NCBI GenBank assembly: GCA_023910605.1
Contig: JAAVVV010000001.1
Coordinates: 2,904,698-2,968,697 of the forward strand
Origin: Bosea sp. (in: a-proteobacteria)
GTDB lineage: Bacteria; Pseudomonadota; Alphaproteobacteria; Rhizobiales; Beijerinckiaceae
DNA length: 64,000 nucleotides
Direction of reading: 5' to 3'
Within the stretch, counting starts at the first letter, position 1. The number at the start of each line of letters is the position of its first letter. This document shows positions 46,025 to 56,284 of the stretch, piece after piece. Position numbers and translations under genes: made by a program. Below the pieces are notes generated by a model. That model saw only the letters and a program-made list of their open reading frames with translations, did not search any database and had not been told where the DNA came from.

Positions 46025-46792
46025 ATGAACAGCTTCGATTCCGCTGGCGTCGCCATCGCCTACATCGACCTGCCGGCCACGGGCGAGGACAAGAATGAGC
46101 CGATCGTGCTCATCCACGGCTTCGCTTCGAACCATGCCGTGAACTGGGTCAACACCAGCTGGACCAGCACCCTGACGCGCGATGGCCGGCGGGTCTTGGC
46201 CTTCGACAATCGCGGCCATGGCCGCAGCCAGCGCCTGCACGACCCCGCCGCCTATCATGCCAGCCTGATGGCGGAGGATGCGCGCCGCCTCATGGACCAT
46301 CTCGGCATCGAGCGTGCCGACGTGATGGGTTATTCCATGGGTGCGCGCATCACGGCGCATCTGGCGCTGGCCCATCCGCAACGCATGCGCTCGGCCCTTC
46401 TGGGCGGCCTCGGCATCAAGCTCATCGATGGCGTGGGCCTGCCCCCCGGCATCGCCGACGCGATGGAGGCGCCGGACCCGGCGACGCTCACCGATCCGAC
46501 GCAGCGCATGTTCCGCGCCTTCGCCCAATCCACCGGCAGCGATCTCGGCGCCATGGCTGCCTGCATCCGCGGCTCGCGCCAGACCCTTACCGGGGAACAG
46601 GTGCGGGCCATCGCCATGCCCGTTCTGGTCTCGGTCGGCACGGCGGACGAGATAGCGGGAGCCGCGGCGCCTCTGGCGGCGCTGCTGCCGAAAGGCGAGG
46701 TGCTGGACATTCCGGGCCGGGACCACAACCTCGCGGTCGGCGACCGCACCCACAAGCAAGGCGTGCTGAACTTCCTCCAGCGCAGGCCCTGA
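46025..46792 (+). CDS. Alpha/beta-hydrolase
   Basis: The 255-residue hydrolase has an oxyanion HG in VLIHGFASNH, AFDNRGHGRS near residue 60 and nucleophile Ser in MGYSMGARI (near 102). The catalytic His is in PGRDHNLAVGD near the end. The substrate is unknown. It begins 11 bp after the dipeptidase and is followed 5 bp later by another hydrolase, forming a likely operon. Confidence 0.88.
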   Translation: MNSFDSAGVAIAYIDLPATGEDKNEPIVLIHGFASNHAVNWVNTSWTSTLTRDGRRVLAFDNRGHGRSQRLHDPAAYHASLMAEDARRLMDHLGIERADVMGYSMGARITAHLALAHPQRMRSALLGGLGIKLIDGVGLPPGIADAMEAPDPATLTDPTQRMFRAFAQSTGSDLGAMAACIRGSRQTLTGEQVRAIAMPVLVSVGTADEIAGAAAPLAALLPKGEVLDIPGRDHNLAVGDRTHKQGVLNFLQRRP

Positions 46793-46797
46793 GCGCC

Positions 46798-47730
46798 ATG
46801 ACCTCGATCTCCGAAGCCACCGCAGCAGCCCAGTTGCCCCGCACGCACGAACGCATCCAGGCCTTCACCGGCGCAGACGGCGGCCGGCTCATGGCCACCA
46901 TCCATGGCGACGCCCAGCGCAGCGCCCTTCTGCTGCATGGCGGCGGCCAGACGCGTCGTGCCTGGCGCAGGACAGCGCTGGCGCTGGCGCTGGCGCAGGA
47001 CTGGCGGATCATCGCGCTCGACCAGCGCGGCCATGGCGACAGCGACTGGGCGACCGATGGCGCCTATGCCTTCACTGACTATGCGCGCGATGCGCAAGCC
47101 GTGGCGCGGCAGATCGCGGCTGAAACCGGCGTCAAGCCCGTCGCGGTGGGCGCGTCGCTCGGCGGCATCGCATCGCTTCTGGCGCTGGACGACCCGGCCG
47201 ACCCCGCCTTCTCGGCGCTGTGCATGGTTGACATCGTGCCACAGATGAACCCCGTCGGCGTCGACACCATCCAGGGCTTCATGCGCGCCCGCGCCGCCGA
47301 GGGCTTCGCCTCGGTGGAGGAGGCGGCGGATGCGGTCGCCGCCTATCTGCCGCACCGCCCGAGGCCCCGATCGCTGGACGGATTGCGCAGCAATCTGCGC
47401 CATGATCCCGATGGCCGCTGGCGCTGGCATTGGGATCCGCGCTTTCTCGACGGGCCGCGAACCGTCAACGCTGAGTGGGACGCCGTGGGCGAGCGGGCGA
47501 TGCGGCAGGCTGCGCGACTGAACATTCCGGGCCTTCTGGTGCGCGGCGCCTTCAGCGAGCTGGTCACAGACGAGGCCGCGCGCGCCTTCCTGAGCGTCGC
47601 CAGCACCATGACCAGCGTCGATGTCGCCAAGGCGCGCCACATGGTGGCCGGCGACAGCAATGACGACTTCACCTCCGCGGTGCGCGATTTCCTTGCCCGC
47701 ATAACCCCGCTTCCCGCCACAGGAGCCTGA
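46798..47730 (+). CDS. Alpha/beta-hydrolase
   Basis: The 310-residue hydrolase carries LLLHGGGQTRRAW, IIALDQRGHGDSDW, nucleophile Ser in VAVGASLGGIAS and His in KARHMVAGDSNDDF. The pattern is that of esterase/epoxide-hydrolase-like enzymes. It differs enough from the preceding hydrolase that recent tandem duplication is unlikely. The gamma-carbonic anhydrase gene follows after 2 bp. Confidence 0.87.
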   Translation: MTSISEATAAAQLPRTHERIQAFTGADGGRLMATIHGDAQRSALLLHGGGQTRRAWRRTALALALAQDWRIIALDQRGHGDSDWATDGAYAFTDYARDAQAVARQIAAETGVKPVAVGASLGGIASLLALDDPADPAFSALCMVDIVPQMNPVGVDTIQGFMRARAAEGFASVEEAADAVAAYLPHRPRPRSLDGLRSNLRHDPDGRWRWHWDPRFLDGPRTVNAEWDAVGERAMRQAARLNIPGLLVRGAFSELVTDEAARAFLSVASTMTSVDVAKARHMVAGDSNDDFTSAVRDFLARITPLPATGA

Positions 47731-47732
47731 CC

Positions 47733-48269
47733 ATGCCGATCTACGCGCTTGCCGGCATCGCGCCGCAGCTGCCCGGGCCGGGCCAGTTCTGGGTGGCCCC
47801 CGACGCCAGCGTCATCGGCAATGTCCGCATCGGAACAGATGTCGGCATCTGGTTCGGGGCGACGCTGCGCGGCGACAACGAGCTGATCGCCATCGGCGCG
47901 CGCTCGAACATTCAGGAACGCGCCATGCTGCACACGGACATCGGGTTTCCGCTGAGTGTGGGCGAGGACTGCACCATCGGCCACCACGCCATCCTGCATG
48001 GCTGCACCATCGGCGACAACAGCCTGGTGGGGATGGGCGCGATCATCCTCAACGGCGCGCGCATCGGGCGCAACTGCCTCGTCGGCGCCGGCGCGCTCGT
48101 CACCGAGGGTAAGGAATTCCCCGACAATTCCCTGATCGTCGGCTCTCCCGCACGCATGATCCGCACGCTGGACGACGCCGCCGCCGCGCGCATCACCGCC
48201 AGCGCAGCCGGCTATGTCGCGAACTGGAAGCGGTTTGCCGGAGAACTCGCCGTGATCGGCCAGGCATGA
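47733..48269 (+). CDS. Gamma-carbonic anhydrase-family protein
   Basis: The 178-residue left-handed beta-helix protein matches the gamma-CA-like family: FWVAPDASVIGNVRIGTDVG, WFGATLRGDNE and the zinc-ligand region (H in LHTDIGFPLS and GHHAILHGCTIG). Members may be carbonic anhydrases or complex I-associated proteins. It ends the hydrolase operon; its TGA lies in the first unit of a short tandem repeat. Confidence 0.9.
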   Translation: MPIYALAGIAPQLPGPGQFWVAPDASVIGNVRIGTDVGIWFGATLRGDNELIAIGARSNIQERAMLHTDIGFPLSVGEDCTIGHHAILHGCTIGDNSLVGMGAIILNGARIGRNCLVGAGALVTEGKEFPDNSLIVGSPARMIRTLDDAAAARITASAAGYVANWKRFAGELAVIGQA

Positions 48270-48310
48270 CCGCCCAGGACTGAACCGCCCAGGACTGAAC
48301 CGCCCAGGAC
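48267..48310. repeat. Three tandem 14-15-bp repeats
   Basis: The unit TGAACCGCCCAGGAC occurs three times head to tail, the first copy lacking one A. Each unit carries a TGA, and the first TGA is the stop codon of the gamma-carbonic anhydrase gene. It fills the gap to the convergent tctA gene. Confidence 0.85.
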
Positions 48311-48318
48311 TGGACAGC

Positions 48319-49827
48319 CTAGGCGGCGCGACGCGCCTTGCGCAGTTTTCCAAGCAGCGGGGTCAGCACGCAGATGAGCGAGATGGCCAGCAGCAGCGCG
48401 GTGATCGGCCTGTCCCACAGGAACGAGAACGAGCCGTCATTGACGAGCAGCGCGCGGCGCAGGTTCTCCTCCATCAGCTTGCCGAGCACGAAGCCCAGCA
48501 ACAGCGGCGCCATCGGATAGTCGACGAGGCGCAGGCCCACGCAGATCACAGCCAGCCCGATCAGCATCCACAGATCGAAGGTGTTGAAGGAGACGAGGTA
48601 GACGCCGACAAGGCAGAAGAACAGGATGAGCGGCACGAGCATCTGTTCAGGGATGGCGAGCGTGCGCGCAATGTAGGGAATGAGCGGCAGGTTGATGATG
48701 AGCAGCACGAGGTTGCCCAGATACATCGAGACGATGACAGTCCAGAACATCTGAGATTGCTCGATGTAGAGGCGCGGGCCGGGCTGCACGCCGAGCGCCA
48801 CCAGCGCGCCGAGGATGACCGCCGTCGTGCCAGACCCCGGAATGCCGAGGGTCAGCAACGGCACATAGGCGCCGCCCGCAGCGGCATTGTTGGCGGTTTC
48901 AGGCGCCGTCACGCCCCGCCGCGAACCCTTGCCGAACTCGTCCCGGCGCGCGCCCGTGGCGATGTTGCGCTCCACTGCATAGGACATGAAGGCGGCGATC
49001 GTGGCTCCGGCCCCGGGCAGGACGCCGACGACGAAGCCCAGCACCGACGAGCGCGCCATTGTCGGCGCGACCTCGCGGACGTCATCGCCGGTGAGCTTCA
49101 GCGAACCGACATTGCCGCGCGCTGCCTTCTTTGCCTCTTCGGAGACCTTCTCGTTGCGCAGGGCGGCGGTGATGGCTTCGGCCAGCGCGAAGGCGGCCAT
49201 GGCGAGCAGCACGAATGAGAGCCCGTCCGCCAGATCGGCGATGCGGAAGGTATAGCGCTCCACCCCGTCGGCGACATCGGTGCCGACGGTCGCCAGCATC
49301 AGCCCGACCACCGTCATCAGCAGCGCCTTGATGACGCCGCCGCCTTCGGTGAAGGCCGCCACCGCTGTAAGGCCGAGCACCATCAGCGCGAAGTATTCCG
49401 GCGACTGGAAGTTGAGCGCCCAGCCCGCCAGCGTCGGCGCGGCCAGCATCAAAAGCAGCGTCGCGACCGTGCCGCCGACGAAGGAACCCCAGGCGCAAAG
49501 CGCCAGCGCCTTGCCGGCCTGCCCGGCCTTCGCCATCGGATAGCCGTCGAAGGTGGTGGGCACCGAACTCGACTCACCCGGTGCGTTGATCAGCACCGAG
49601 GCGGTCGAGCCGCCGAACATCGCGCCGTAGTAGATCGCCGCAAGCAGCACCATCGCGGTCGCCGGCTGCATGGTGAGAACAACCGGCACCAGAAGCGAAA
49701 CCGCCGTCACGGGCCCCAGCCCCGGCATCATGCCGATGAATGTCCCCATCAGGCATCCGAGGATGAGGATGCCAAAATTCATCGGCGTGATGATGGTCTG
49801 GAAACCGGTGAGCAAACCTTCGATCAT
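48319..49827 (-). CDS. tctA: Tripartite tricarboxylate transporter large membrane subunit
   Basis: TctA is the 12-helix transport subunit of the TTT family. The 502-residue protein shows the typical GILILGCLMGTFIGMMPGLG segment near the N-terminus, AIYYGAMFGGSTASVLINAPGES, and a second AAAGGAYVPLLTLGIPGSGT region. The substrate is probably a carboxylate. Its start overlaps tctB by 4 bp. Confidence 0.93.
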   Translation of the reverse strand: MIEGLLTGFQTIITPMNFGILILGCLMGTFIGMMPGLGPVTAVSLLVPVVLTMQPATAMVLLAAIYYGAMFGGSTASVLINAPGESSSVPTTFDGYPMAKAGQAGKALALCAWGSFVGGTVATLLLMLAAPTLAGWALNFQSPEYFALMVLGLTAVAAFTEGGGVIKALLMTVVGLMLATVGTDVADGVERYTFRIADLADGLSFVLLAMAAFALAEAITAALRNEKVSEEAKKAARGNVGSLKLTGDDVREVAPTMARSSVLGFVVGVLPGAGATIAAFMSYAVERNIATGARRDEFGKGSRRGVTAPETANNAAAGGAYVPLLTLGIPGSGTTAVILGALVALGVQPGPRLYIEQSQMFWTVIVSMYLGNLVLLIINLPLIPYIARTLAIPEQMLVPLILFFCLVGVYLVSFNTFDLWMLIGLAVICVGLRLVDYPMAPLLLGFVLGKLMEENLRRALLVNDGSFSFLWDRPITALLLAISLICVLTPLLGKLRKARRAA

Positions 49828-50285
49828 CCGAGCATCCGCCCGAAAATACCCCAGTCAAGCTCGACCTTTAGCAGCGTGAACATGACCCAGAAGCCAAGTG
49901 CCGTGACGAGCGCCACGGGCGCCAGAACCTTGAGGCGCCGCTCGCCCAGCACCCGGAAGCCCCCCGCGAGGAAGAGCGACGAGGTGACGACAAAGCCGAG
50001 CCGGTTGATGGCGAGCGCATAAAGCGCCATCAGGGCCAGGAGCCCCCCTGCGCGCCCCCAGGCCAGGCTTGCCGCGCCGATCGGCGCACCATCTGGCGGC
50101 TTTATGACCAGCGCCAGCGACAGCGCCATGCCGAGCGGGCCCAGCACAAGCGGAAAGGTGCGCGCCGAGAACGGCGACTCATCGGAACCCGGCGGCAGCT
50201 TGATGTTGAAGGCCAGTATGAAATAGGCCAGCGAGAACAGTAAGATCAGAAGCGCCGTCAGGCGTTCGAGGCCGGTGCGTGTCAT
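49824..50285 (-). CDS. tctB: Tripartite tricarboxylate transporter small membrane subunit
   Basis: The 153-residue protein has four hydrophobic segments, the normal TctB topology, starting with LTALLILLFSLAYFILAFNI. ATG 50285 is selected because it places the first helix at the N-terminus. It lies between tctC and tctA on the same strand. Confidence 0.88.
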   Translation of the reverse strand: MTRTGLERLTALLILLFSLAYFILAFNIKLPPGSDESPFSARTFPLVLGPLGMALSLALVIKPPDGAPIGAASLAWGRAGGLLALMALYALAINRLGFVVTSSLFLAGGFRVLGERRLKVLAPVALVTALGFWVMFTLLKVELDWGIFGRMLG

Positions 50286-50365
50286 GGGTCCCCCGACCAT
50301 TGCAGCCCGATTTCGCGCCAGCGCAAGGCCGGCGCACGAGGCTGAGGCGCTTCGACGCCCGCCGA

Positions 50366-51370
50366 TCAGGCCTGGATGAAGCCCAATTCCACGAGCATGG
50401 CTCGGATATCCTTCTCGTGCTGATCGAAGAAGGCGGAAGTGGCGGCGCCGCGTGAGAACGCCATGTTCCAGCCGTAGCGCGCGCGAACATCTTCCCAGGC
50501 CGGCGTTTTTGTCAGACGCTCGATGAGATCGGCGAAGGCCGAGACGCGCGCAGCCGGAGTGCCCGGAGCCATGAAGAAGGCGCGCACATTGGCCAGCACG
50601 GCGCCCGGAACCCCGCTTTCCGTCAGCGTCGGGACGGTGGGCACGTCGGCGACGCGCGAATCGTTCATGATCGCGAGCAGCTTCACCTGCCCGCCCTTGA
50701 TCTGGGTCAGCGCCTCGGTGAAGGGCATCACAAGGCACTGGATTTCGTTGCCCAACAGGCCGGCCATGGCTTTCCCGCCGCCGTCATAGGCGATGTATTG
50801 CATCCCTTTGGGATCGACGCCCGCCTGCTTGAGATAGCGCGCAGCCGCGAGATGATCGATCCCGCCTCGCGGGCTGCCCCCGCCAAAACGAACGGCGCGC
50901 GCATCGCCGCGCAAGGCCGTTGTGAGCCTGGCGATGTCCGCATGGGGCGAGGAGGCGTTGACGATCACGCCAAAGATTTCTGCGGTGATGGTGCACACCG
51001 GCGTGATGTCACGGAAGGTCTGCTGGAATTCGCGGTTCAGCGAACGCACCACGATCGATGTGCCGTTGACCATCAGCGTGTTCTGCTGGCGCGTGGCGGT
51101 TTCGATAAGATGAGCGATCGCCACCGAGCCGCCGCCGCCAGTGCGGTTCTCGACCGAGACGTTCGGCACGAGGCCGGATTTCTGCAGTGCCTCCTGCGTG
51201 CCGCGGCCCGTCTGGTCGAAGCCGCCGCCCACGCCGAAGCCGATCAGGATCTGCACCCGGTCAATCACCTCCTGCGCGCTCAGGCCGGCAGGCAGGCCCA
51301 GGGCCGCCAGCCCTGCGGCGCTGCCCAGCAACGCATCGCGGCGCGACAGGCGTTCGAATGGTGACGACAT
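50366..51370 (-). CDS. tctC: Tripartite tricarboxylate transporter binding protein
   Basis: The 334-residue Bug-type solute receptor has a twin-Arg-like signal (LSRRDALLGSAAGLAALGLP). It has the family segments ILIGFGVGGGFDQTGR, VENRTGGGGSVAIAHL and YIAYDGGGKAMAGLLG. It delivers a carboxylate ligand to TctAB. It is the first gene of the operon, and no adjacent TctDE two-component pair is seen. Confidence 0.92.
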   Translation of the reverse strand: MSSPFERLSRRDALLGSAAGLAALGLPAGLSAQEVIDRVQILIGFGVGGGFDQTGRGTQEALQKSGLVPNVSVENRTGGGGSVAIAHLIETATRQQNTLMVNGTSIVVRSLNREFQQTFRDITPVCTITAEIFGVIVNASSPHADIARLTTALRGDARAVRFGGGSPRGGIDHLAAARYLKQAGVDPKGMQYIAYDGGGKAMAGLLGNEIQCLVMPFTEALTQIKGGQVKLLAIMNDSRVADVPTVPTLTESGVPGAVLANVRAFFMAPGTPAARVSAFADLIERLTKTPAWEDVRARYGWNMAFSRGAATSAFFDQHEKDIRAMLVELGFIQA

Positions 51371-51463
51371 GTATCTCTCCCTCAATGTTTTTGATTGCGT
51401 TGTTCACGCACCGTCTTGGGAGCGTAGACTACCCCAAGCGAGACGTAGGGCAAGAGGCGTCGA

Positions 51464-54007
51464 TCACGCCATCGCCGCCTTCACCGTCTCCACGAGCTGC
51501 TTCATGGTGAAAGGCTTGGGCAGGAAGTGGAAGCTCTCGCCTTCGGGAAGGTTCTTCTTGAAGGCCTCTTCGGCGTAGCCCGACACGAACACGAAGCGGG
51601 TCTTCGGGTTGCGCTTGCGCAACTCGACCAGCAGCGTCGGGCCATCCATCTCGGGCATGACCACATCCGACACGACCAGATCGACCTCGGCGCCGTGCGC
51701 CTCGATCTCGCGCAGGGCGCTGACGCCTGAATCCGCCTCCAGCACCGTGTAGCCGCGGCTCACCAGCATGCGGGCGTTGAGCGCGCGCACCGCATCCTCG
51801 TCCTCCACCAGCAGGATCGTGCCCGCGCCGGTGTGGTCGACCGAGATGGCTGGCGCAGCGGCGGCAGCCGCCATCTTGGCCGACGCATCGGCCTCCTCCT
51901 CAGCCGTTGCGACATGCCGCGGCAGGAAGATGCGGAAGGTCGTGCCCTTGCCGACGGTCGAATCGCATAACACGAAGCCGCCCGTCTGCTTGACGATGCC
52001 ATAGACCATGGAGAGCCCGAGACCGGTGCCCTTGCCGACATCCTTGGTGGTGAAGAACGGGTCGAAGATCTTGTCGATGAACTCCTGCGGGATGCCCGTG
52101 CCGGTGTCCTCGACCTCGAGCAGCACATAGTCCGCCTTCGGAATCGAGGCGTAGCTGAAAGCGCGGGACTCCGCCTCGGTGACGTTGCGGGTGCGCAAGG
52201 TCAGCTTGCCTCCCGGCTTCATGGCGTCGCGCGCGTTGACGGCAAGGTTGACGATGACCTGCTCGAGCTGGCCGACATCGGCCTTGATGGGCCACAAGTC
52301 GCGGCCATGGCGCACGTCGAGCCCGATCGTGTCGCCCACCACGCGCTTGAGCATGAGCCACAGGTCCGACAGCACGTCGCCATACTCCAGCACCTGCGGT
52401 CGCAGCGTCTGGCGGCGGGAGAAGGCGAGCAGCTGACGCACCAGCGAAGCCGCACGAAGCCCGTTCTGCTTGATCTGCATGATGTCCTGGAAGGACGGAT
52501 CGGTGGGCTTGTGGCTGGCGAGCAGGAAATCCGAGGCGTTGATGATCACCTGGAGCACATTGTTGAAGTCATGCGCGATGCCGCCGGCAAGCTGGCCTAC
52601 CGCCTGCATCTTCTGCGCCTGATCGATGTTCTCCTTGAGCTTGCGCTCGGAGGTGGTCTCGAGCGCATAGACGATGGCCTTTTCCTCGCCGCCCTCGCCA
52701 TCGATGACGGGTGCGAGGAAGAGCCTGGCGGAGCGCTCGCCCTCACCCGTGATCGAGACGTCCAGCGGCTTGATGTCAGCGCTGCCGACGCCGGCCGCCG
52801 TGAGCGCGGGCTGCAGCGCGGCCCAGTCCGCATCCTTCAGCAGCGCCTTGAGGCTCGTCGCCGGCAGGCCCGAGGACAGGCGCGCGAAGGCGCCGTTGGC
52901 GCGGACGATCCGCCCGTCGGCGCCGACGGTCGCGATCGCCATGGGCGTGTTGTTGAAGAATCGCGCCAGCCGCGCCTCCGCCGCGGTGCCCGCATCGGCG
53001 CCGGCCTCGCCGGGTGAGCGGTTCAGCACCAGCGTGCGCGAAGCCCCCGGCTTGCCATCCTGGCCGAAGGCGACCTCGTGATGCAGGCGAACCGGCAAGG
53101 ACTGGCCGTTGCGCCGGCGCAGGTCCACATCCACGACCTCGGTACGCACCTCGCCCGGCTTGCCGGCTATCGCCGCCACGAGCGCGACGGCGTTGATCGG
53201 GGCGATGTCGCGCAGCAGGAGCCCGCCCGACCCCACCTTGGCGAGGTCATAGTCCAGCCAGCCGGCGAGCGTGGCGTTGAGATAGGGCACCGATCCGTCA
53301 GGATCGATCGACATGAAGCCGGCGGGCGCATGATCGAGGAAATCGATCGCGTGCTGCAGTTCCTGGAAGACGTTCTCCTGTCCGACGCGCTCGCGCGTGA
53401 TGTCGCGCACGCGCCAGAGCGAGGCGGTGCGCCCGTCCCCGCGCGTGGTCATGCTGACCGAGACGCGGTACCAGCCGGCATCGCCCTTGCCGGTGAGCGG
53501 GGGCGACAGTCTGATCTCGTCGGTCTGGGACCGGCCCTCGCGCGCGGCGAGCGCGAGGCGGTACACCACCTCCGACACCTCCGAGCCCCCGGCGAAAAGC
53601 CGTTCCACGGGCTTGATCTCGGACACGGATGCCGCGCCCGACAGCGACTGGTAGGCGCGGTTGGCGTAGATGATGTGGTTGTCGGACTCCGTGACGATGA
53701 CGCCATCCTCGGCCTCGTCCACGATGATCTTGGTGAGGTCATTGCGCCCCGAGCGGCCCGACAGCTGGAGCAGCCCGATCGCCAGGGAGAAGAGGCAGAA
53801 CACGCCGATGACCGACAGCATGGCAAGGAAGGCGAGGATGAGCGGCTGCGCCCATTCATTGGCCAGAAAGCCGAGCCCGATGGCCGCGCCGACGATGATC
53901 CCCGCAACCACGAGCAGCAGGCCGACATTGCCGGGCCTGTCGGAGCGGTCGATGGCCGCGCCCGCGCCGACCTGGCCGGCAGCCTCGCTCTTGATTGCCT
54001 GGGTCAT
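51464..54007 (-). CDS. cckA: Cell-cycle hybrid histidine kinase CckA
   Basis: CckA starts the phosphorelay CckA-ChpT-CtrA that governs cell cycle and motility in alphaproteobacteria. The 847-residue protein has two N-terminal membrane helices ([20 protein letters not shown], then [20 protein letters not shown]), PAS-like regions, and a HisKA domain with phospho-His 479 in [14 protein letters not shown] HATPase domain ([31 protein letters not shown]) and a C-terminal receiver with Asp 781 in [13 protein letters not shown] follow. It lies 54 bp after flhB on the same strand and may share the flagellar transcript. Confidence 0.95.
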   Translation of the reverse strand: MTQAIKSEAAGQVGAGAAIDRSDRPGNVGLLLVVAGIIVGAAIGLGFLANEWAQPLILAFLAMLSVIGVFCLFSLAIGLLQLSGRSGRNDLTKIIVDEAEDGVIVTESDNHIIYANRAYQSLSGAASVSEIKPVERLFAGGSEVSEVVYRLALAAREGRSQTDEIRLSPPLTGKGDAGWYRVSVSMTTRGDGRTASLWRVRDITRERVGQENVFQELQHAIDFLDHAPAGFMSIDPDGSVPYLNATLAGWLDYDLAKVGSGGLLLRDIAPINAVALVAAIAGKPGEVRTEVVDVDLRRRNGQSLPVRLHHEVAFGQDGKPGASRTLVLNRSPGEAGADAGTAAEARLARFFNNTPMAIATVGADGRIVRANGAFARLSSGLPATSLKALLKDADWAALQPALTAAGVGSADIKPLDVSITGEGERSARLFLAPVIDGEGGEEKAIVYALETTSERKLKENIDQAQKMQAVGQLAGGIAHDFNNVLQVIINASDFLLASHKPTDPSFQDIMQIKQNGLRAASLVRQLLAFSRRQTLRPQVLEYGDVLSDLWLMLKRVVGDTIGLDVRHGRDLWPIKADVGQLEQVIVNLAVNARDAMKPGGKLTLRTRNVTEAESRAFSYASIPKADYVLLEVEDTGTGIPQEFIDKIFDPFFTTKDVGKGTGLGLSMVYGIVKQTGGFVLCDSTVGKGTTFRIFLPRHVATAEEEADASAKMAAAAAAPAISVDHTGAGTILLVEDEDAVRALNARMLVSRGYTVLEADSGVSALREIEAHGAEVDLVVSDVVMPEMDGPTLLVELRKRNPKTRFVFVSGYAEEAFKKNLPEGESFHFLPKPFTMKQLVETVKAAMA

Positions 54008-54061
54008 GCCGTGAAAGCCTCGCTTGCCACGCTTCGCTCCGCGCCGCGTCCGTGGGGTTAG

Positions 54062-55129
54062 TTAGGCGCGCCGGCGCCGTGTGCGCAAGACGAAACCGAT
54101 GACCTCGGCGACCGCCTTGTAATGCTCCACCGGCACGGCCTCGTCGAGGTCGACCGAGGCGTGCAGCGCGCGCGCCAGAGGCGGGTTCTCGATGATCGGC
54201 ACGTCATGCTCGCCCGCCACCTCCCTGATCTTCAGGGCCATGGCGTCGACGCCCTTGGCGACGCAGATCGGCGCGTCCATGCCGGCCTCGTATTGCAGCG
54301 CGACGGCATAGTGCGTCGGGTTGGTCACGATCACGGTGGCTTCGGGCACCTTCGCCATCATGCGCCGGCGCAGGCGCTGCATCCGGATCTGGCGCAGCTT
54401 GGCCTTGATCTCGGGGTTTCCGTCCGTGTCCTTGTATTCCTGCTTCAGCTCCTCGCGCGTCATGCGCTGCCGCTTCATCCAGGTGAAGCGCTGATGCACG
54501 TAATCGCCGACGCCGACGAAGAAATAGATCGACAGCACGCCGACCATCATCTTGAGCACGATCCCGGCCGTGGCCGGCAGGATGGCGGCGATGTCCATGC
54601 GCGTGAAGGCGTCGAGCCTGTCATGCTCGGCCCACAGCACGACGCCGACGACGACGCCGACGATCAAGACCTTGAGGATGCCCTTGATGAAGTTGGCGAT
54701 CGCATCCTTGCCGAAGATGCGCTTGGCCCCCTGCTGCAGCGAAAGCTTGCTGAGCTTGGGAGTCATCGGCTCGAAAGTCCACAAGGGCTTGTGCTGCACG
54801 AGGCAGCCCGCCAGCGCCGCGGCCAGCACGATCCCGAAAACCCCGGCCGAGGCCACCATCACGTTGAAGAAGCCCTTGCCGGTGACCCACTGGATGGTGT
54901 GGCCGCTGGACGGCACCTGATGCGCGTTCATCAGGAAGGCGCGCAGGCTCAGCGCGCTTTCGCGTGCGGCATGGCCGCCGGCGATCAGGACGGCAAGGGT
55001 GAAGCCGCCGAGGATGAAGAAGGTGTTGAGCTCGACGCTCTTGGCGACGTCGCCCTTCTTGATGGCCTCCTCGAGTTTCCGGAGGGTCGGCTCTTCTGTC
55101 TTGTCGTCGTCTTCCTTGGTGTCAGCCAT
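54062..55129 (-). CDS. flhB: Flagellar export gate protein FlhB
   Basis: FlhB switches substrate specificity of the flagellar type III exporter. The 355-residue protein has the N-terminal KTEEPTLRKLEEAIKKGDVA, four membrane helices and the self-cleavage site NPTH in VIVTNPTHYAVAL near residue 268. The cytoplasmic tail includes the PIIENPPLARAL segment. It starts 6 bp after fliR. Confidence 0.96.
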   Translation of the reverse strand: MADTKEDDDKTEEPTLRKLEEAIKKGDVAKSVELNTFFILGGFTLAVLIAGGHAARESALSLRAFLMNAHQVPSSGHTIQWVTGKGFFNVMVASAGVFGIVLAAALAGCLVQHKPLWTFEPMTPKLSKLSLQQGAKRIFGKDAIANFIKGILKVLIVGVVVGVVLWAEHDRLDAFTRMDIAAILPATAGIVLKMMVGVLSIYFFVGVGDYVHQRFTWMKRQRMTREELKQEYKDTDGNPEIKAKLRQIRMQRLRRRMMAKVPEATVIVTNPTHYAVALQYEAGMDAPICVAKGVDAMALKIREVAGEHDVPIIENPPLARALHASVDLDEAVPVEHYKAVAEVIGFVLRTRRRRA

Positions 55130-55135
55130 GGCGCG

Positions 55136-55894
55136 TCACCCGCCAGACAGTTGCTTGAGGAAGCCGCCGAGTTCGCCGAGGAACAGGGTCATCATGACGC
55201 CGATCAGCGCCGCGAGCATCGCCATGCCCAGCAGGATTGAGGCCGGAGCGCCCAGGAAGAACACCTGGAACTGCGGCATGAGCCGCGCCAGGATGCCGAG
55301 GCCGAGGTTGAACAGCAGACCGAACACGATGAACGGCGCCGAAAGCTGCACCGCGACCGCGAAGGATTTCGACACCGCCTGGAGCCCGAGGGCCGAGGCA
55401 TCGCCCACCGACGGGTAGGCGCCGGGCGGCAGCAGCATGTAGCTGTTGTGGATCGCCGAGATCGCCAGATGGTGCAGGTCCGCGACCATCACCAGCGTCA
55501 CGCCCAGGATGGTCAGCAGGTTGCCGATGGACGGGTTCTGCTGGCCCATGGCCGGGTCCACCGCCGTGGCGAAGCCGAGCCCGATCTGGTTGGCCAGGAT
55601 CACGCCGGCCGTCTGCAGCGCGGTCATGATCAGCCGGGCCGAGAGTCCCAGGATCGCGCCGATCAGGATTTCCGTGATCAGCAGCGTCATCAGCGCGCCC
55701 GGATCGGTGGGCACCTGCATCAGCGGCCGCGCAACCGGCACAAGCAGCAGCGCGATGAACACCGCGACGGCCAGCTTCGCCCGGTTCAGCACGAAGCGCT
55801 CGCCGATGCCCGGCATCAGCATCACCATCGTCCCCACCCGCGCGAAGACGAGCATGAACAAGGCAGCCAGCTCTGGCAGGAAGGTGAAGGTCAT
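55136..55894 (-). CDS. fliR: Flagellar export gate protein FliR
   Basis: FliR is a membrane component of the flagellar export gate. The 252-residue protein has the usual six hydrophobic segments, with ELAALFMLVFARVGTMVMLM at the start and LGFATAVDPAMGQQNPSIGN in the middle, a conserved FliR hallmark. It follows fliQ by about 60 bp. Confidence 0.94.
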   Translation of the reverse strand: MTFTFLPELAALFMLVFARVGTMVMLMPGIGERFVLNRAKLAVAVFIALLLVPVARPLMQVPTDPGALMTLLITEILIGAILGLSARLIMTALQTAGVILANQIGLGFATAVDPAMGQQNPSIGNLLTILGVTLVMVADLHHLAISAIHNSYMLLPPGAYPSVGDASALGLQAVSKSFAVAVQLSAPFIVFGLLFNLGLGILARLMPQFQVFFLGAPASILLGMAMLAALIGVMMTLFLGELGGFLKQLSGG

Positions 55895-55957
55895 GACGCC
55901 CCGGGCTCAGGCTGCGCGCCTGGCCCCCGCCCTGGCCGATCGGCGCAAACACCGCCA

Positions 55958-56224
55958 TCAGCCACCGGAGGCGATTCGCGCCGCCACTCGCAGCATATAG
56001 CCTCCCAGCGCGTCGCCCATGAAGGGCAGGAACAGCATCATCGAGGCGAACACCGCGATGATCTTGGGCACGAACACCAGGGTCTGTTCCTGCACCTGGG
56101 TGAGAGCCTGCAGGATCGAGATCGCAAGCCCGATCGCCAGCGCCACCAGCATCACCGGCGCCCCCGCCTTCAGGAAAGTCACGATGCCGTCGCGGGCGAT
56201 GTCGAGAATCAGGGCGCCGGTCAT
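55958..56224 (-). CDS. fliQ: Flagellar export gate protein FliQ
   Basis: The 88-residue protein consists of two long hydrophobic hairpin helices (GAPVMLVALAIGLAISILQA; KIIAVFASMMLFLPFMGDAL) with QVQEQTLVFVPK between them, the FliQ signature. It lies about 60 bp after fliE. Confidence 0.95.
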   Translation of the reverse strand: MTGALILDIARDGIVTFLKAGAPVMLVALAIGLAISILQALTQVQEQTLVFVPKIIAVFASMMLFLPFMGDALGGYMLRVAARIASGG

Positions 56225-56284
56225 GGGGTCAGGGCTTTCATCAGGTGCGGTTGGCGGAGGCGGCGGGCCGAAGAAAGGCCCGGA

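Noticed and set aside
48267..48310. Short repeats considered as a CRISPR array
   Set aside because: Units of 14-15 bp are contiguous without spacers, and no cas genes are present in the window.
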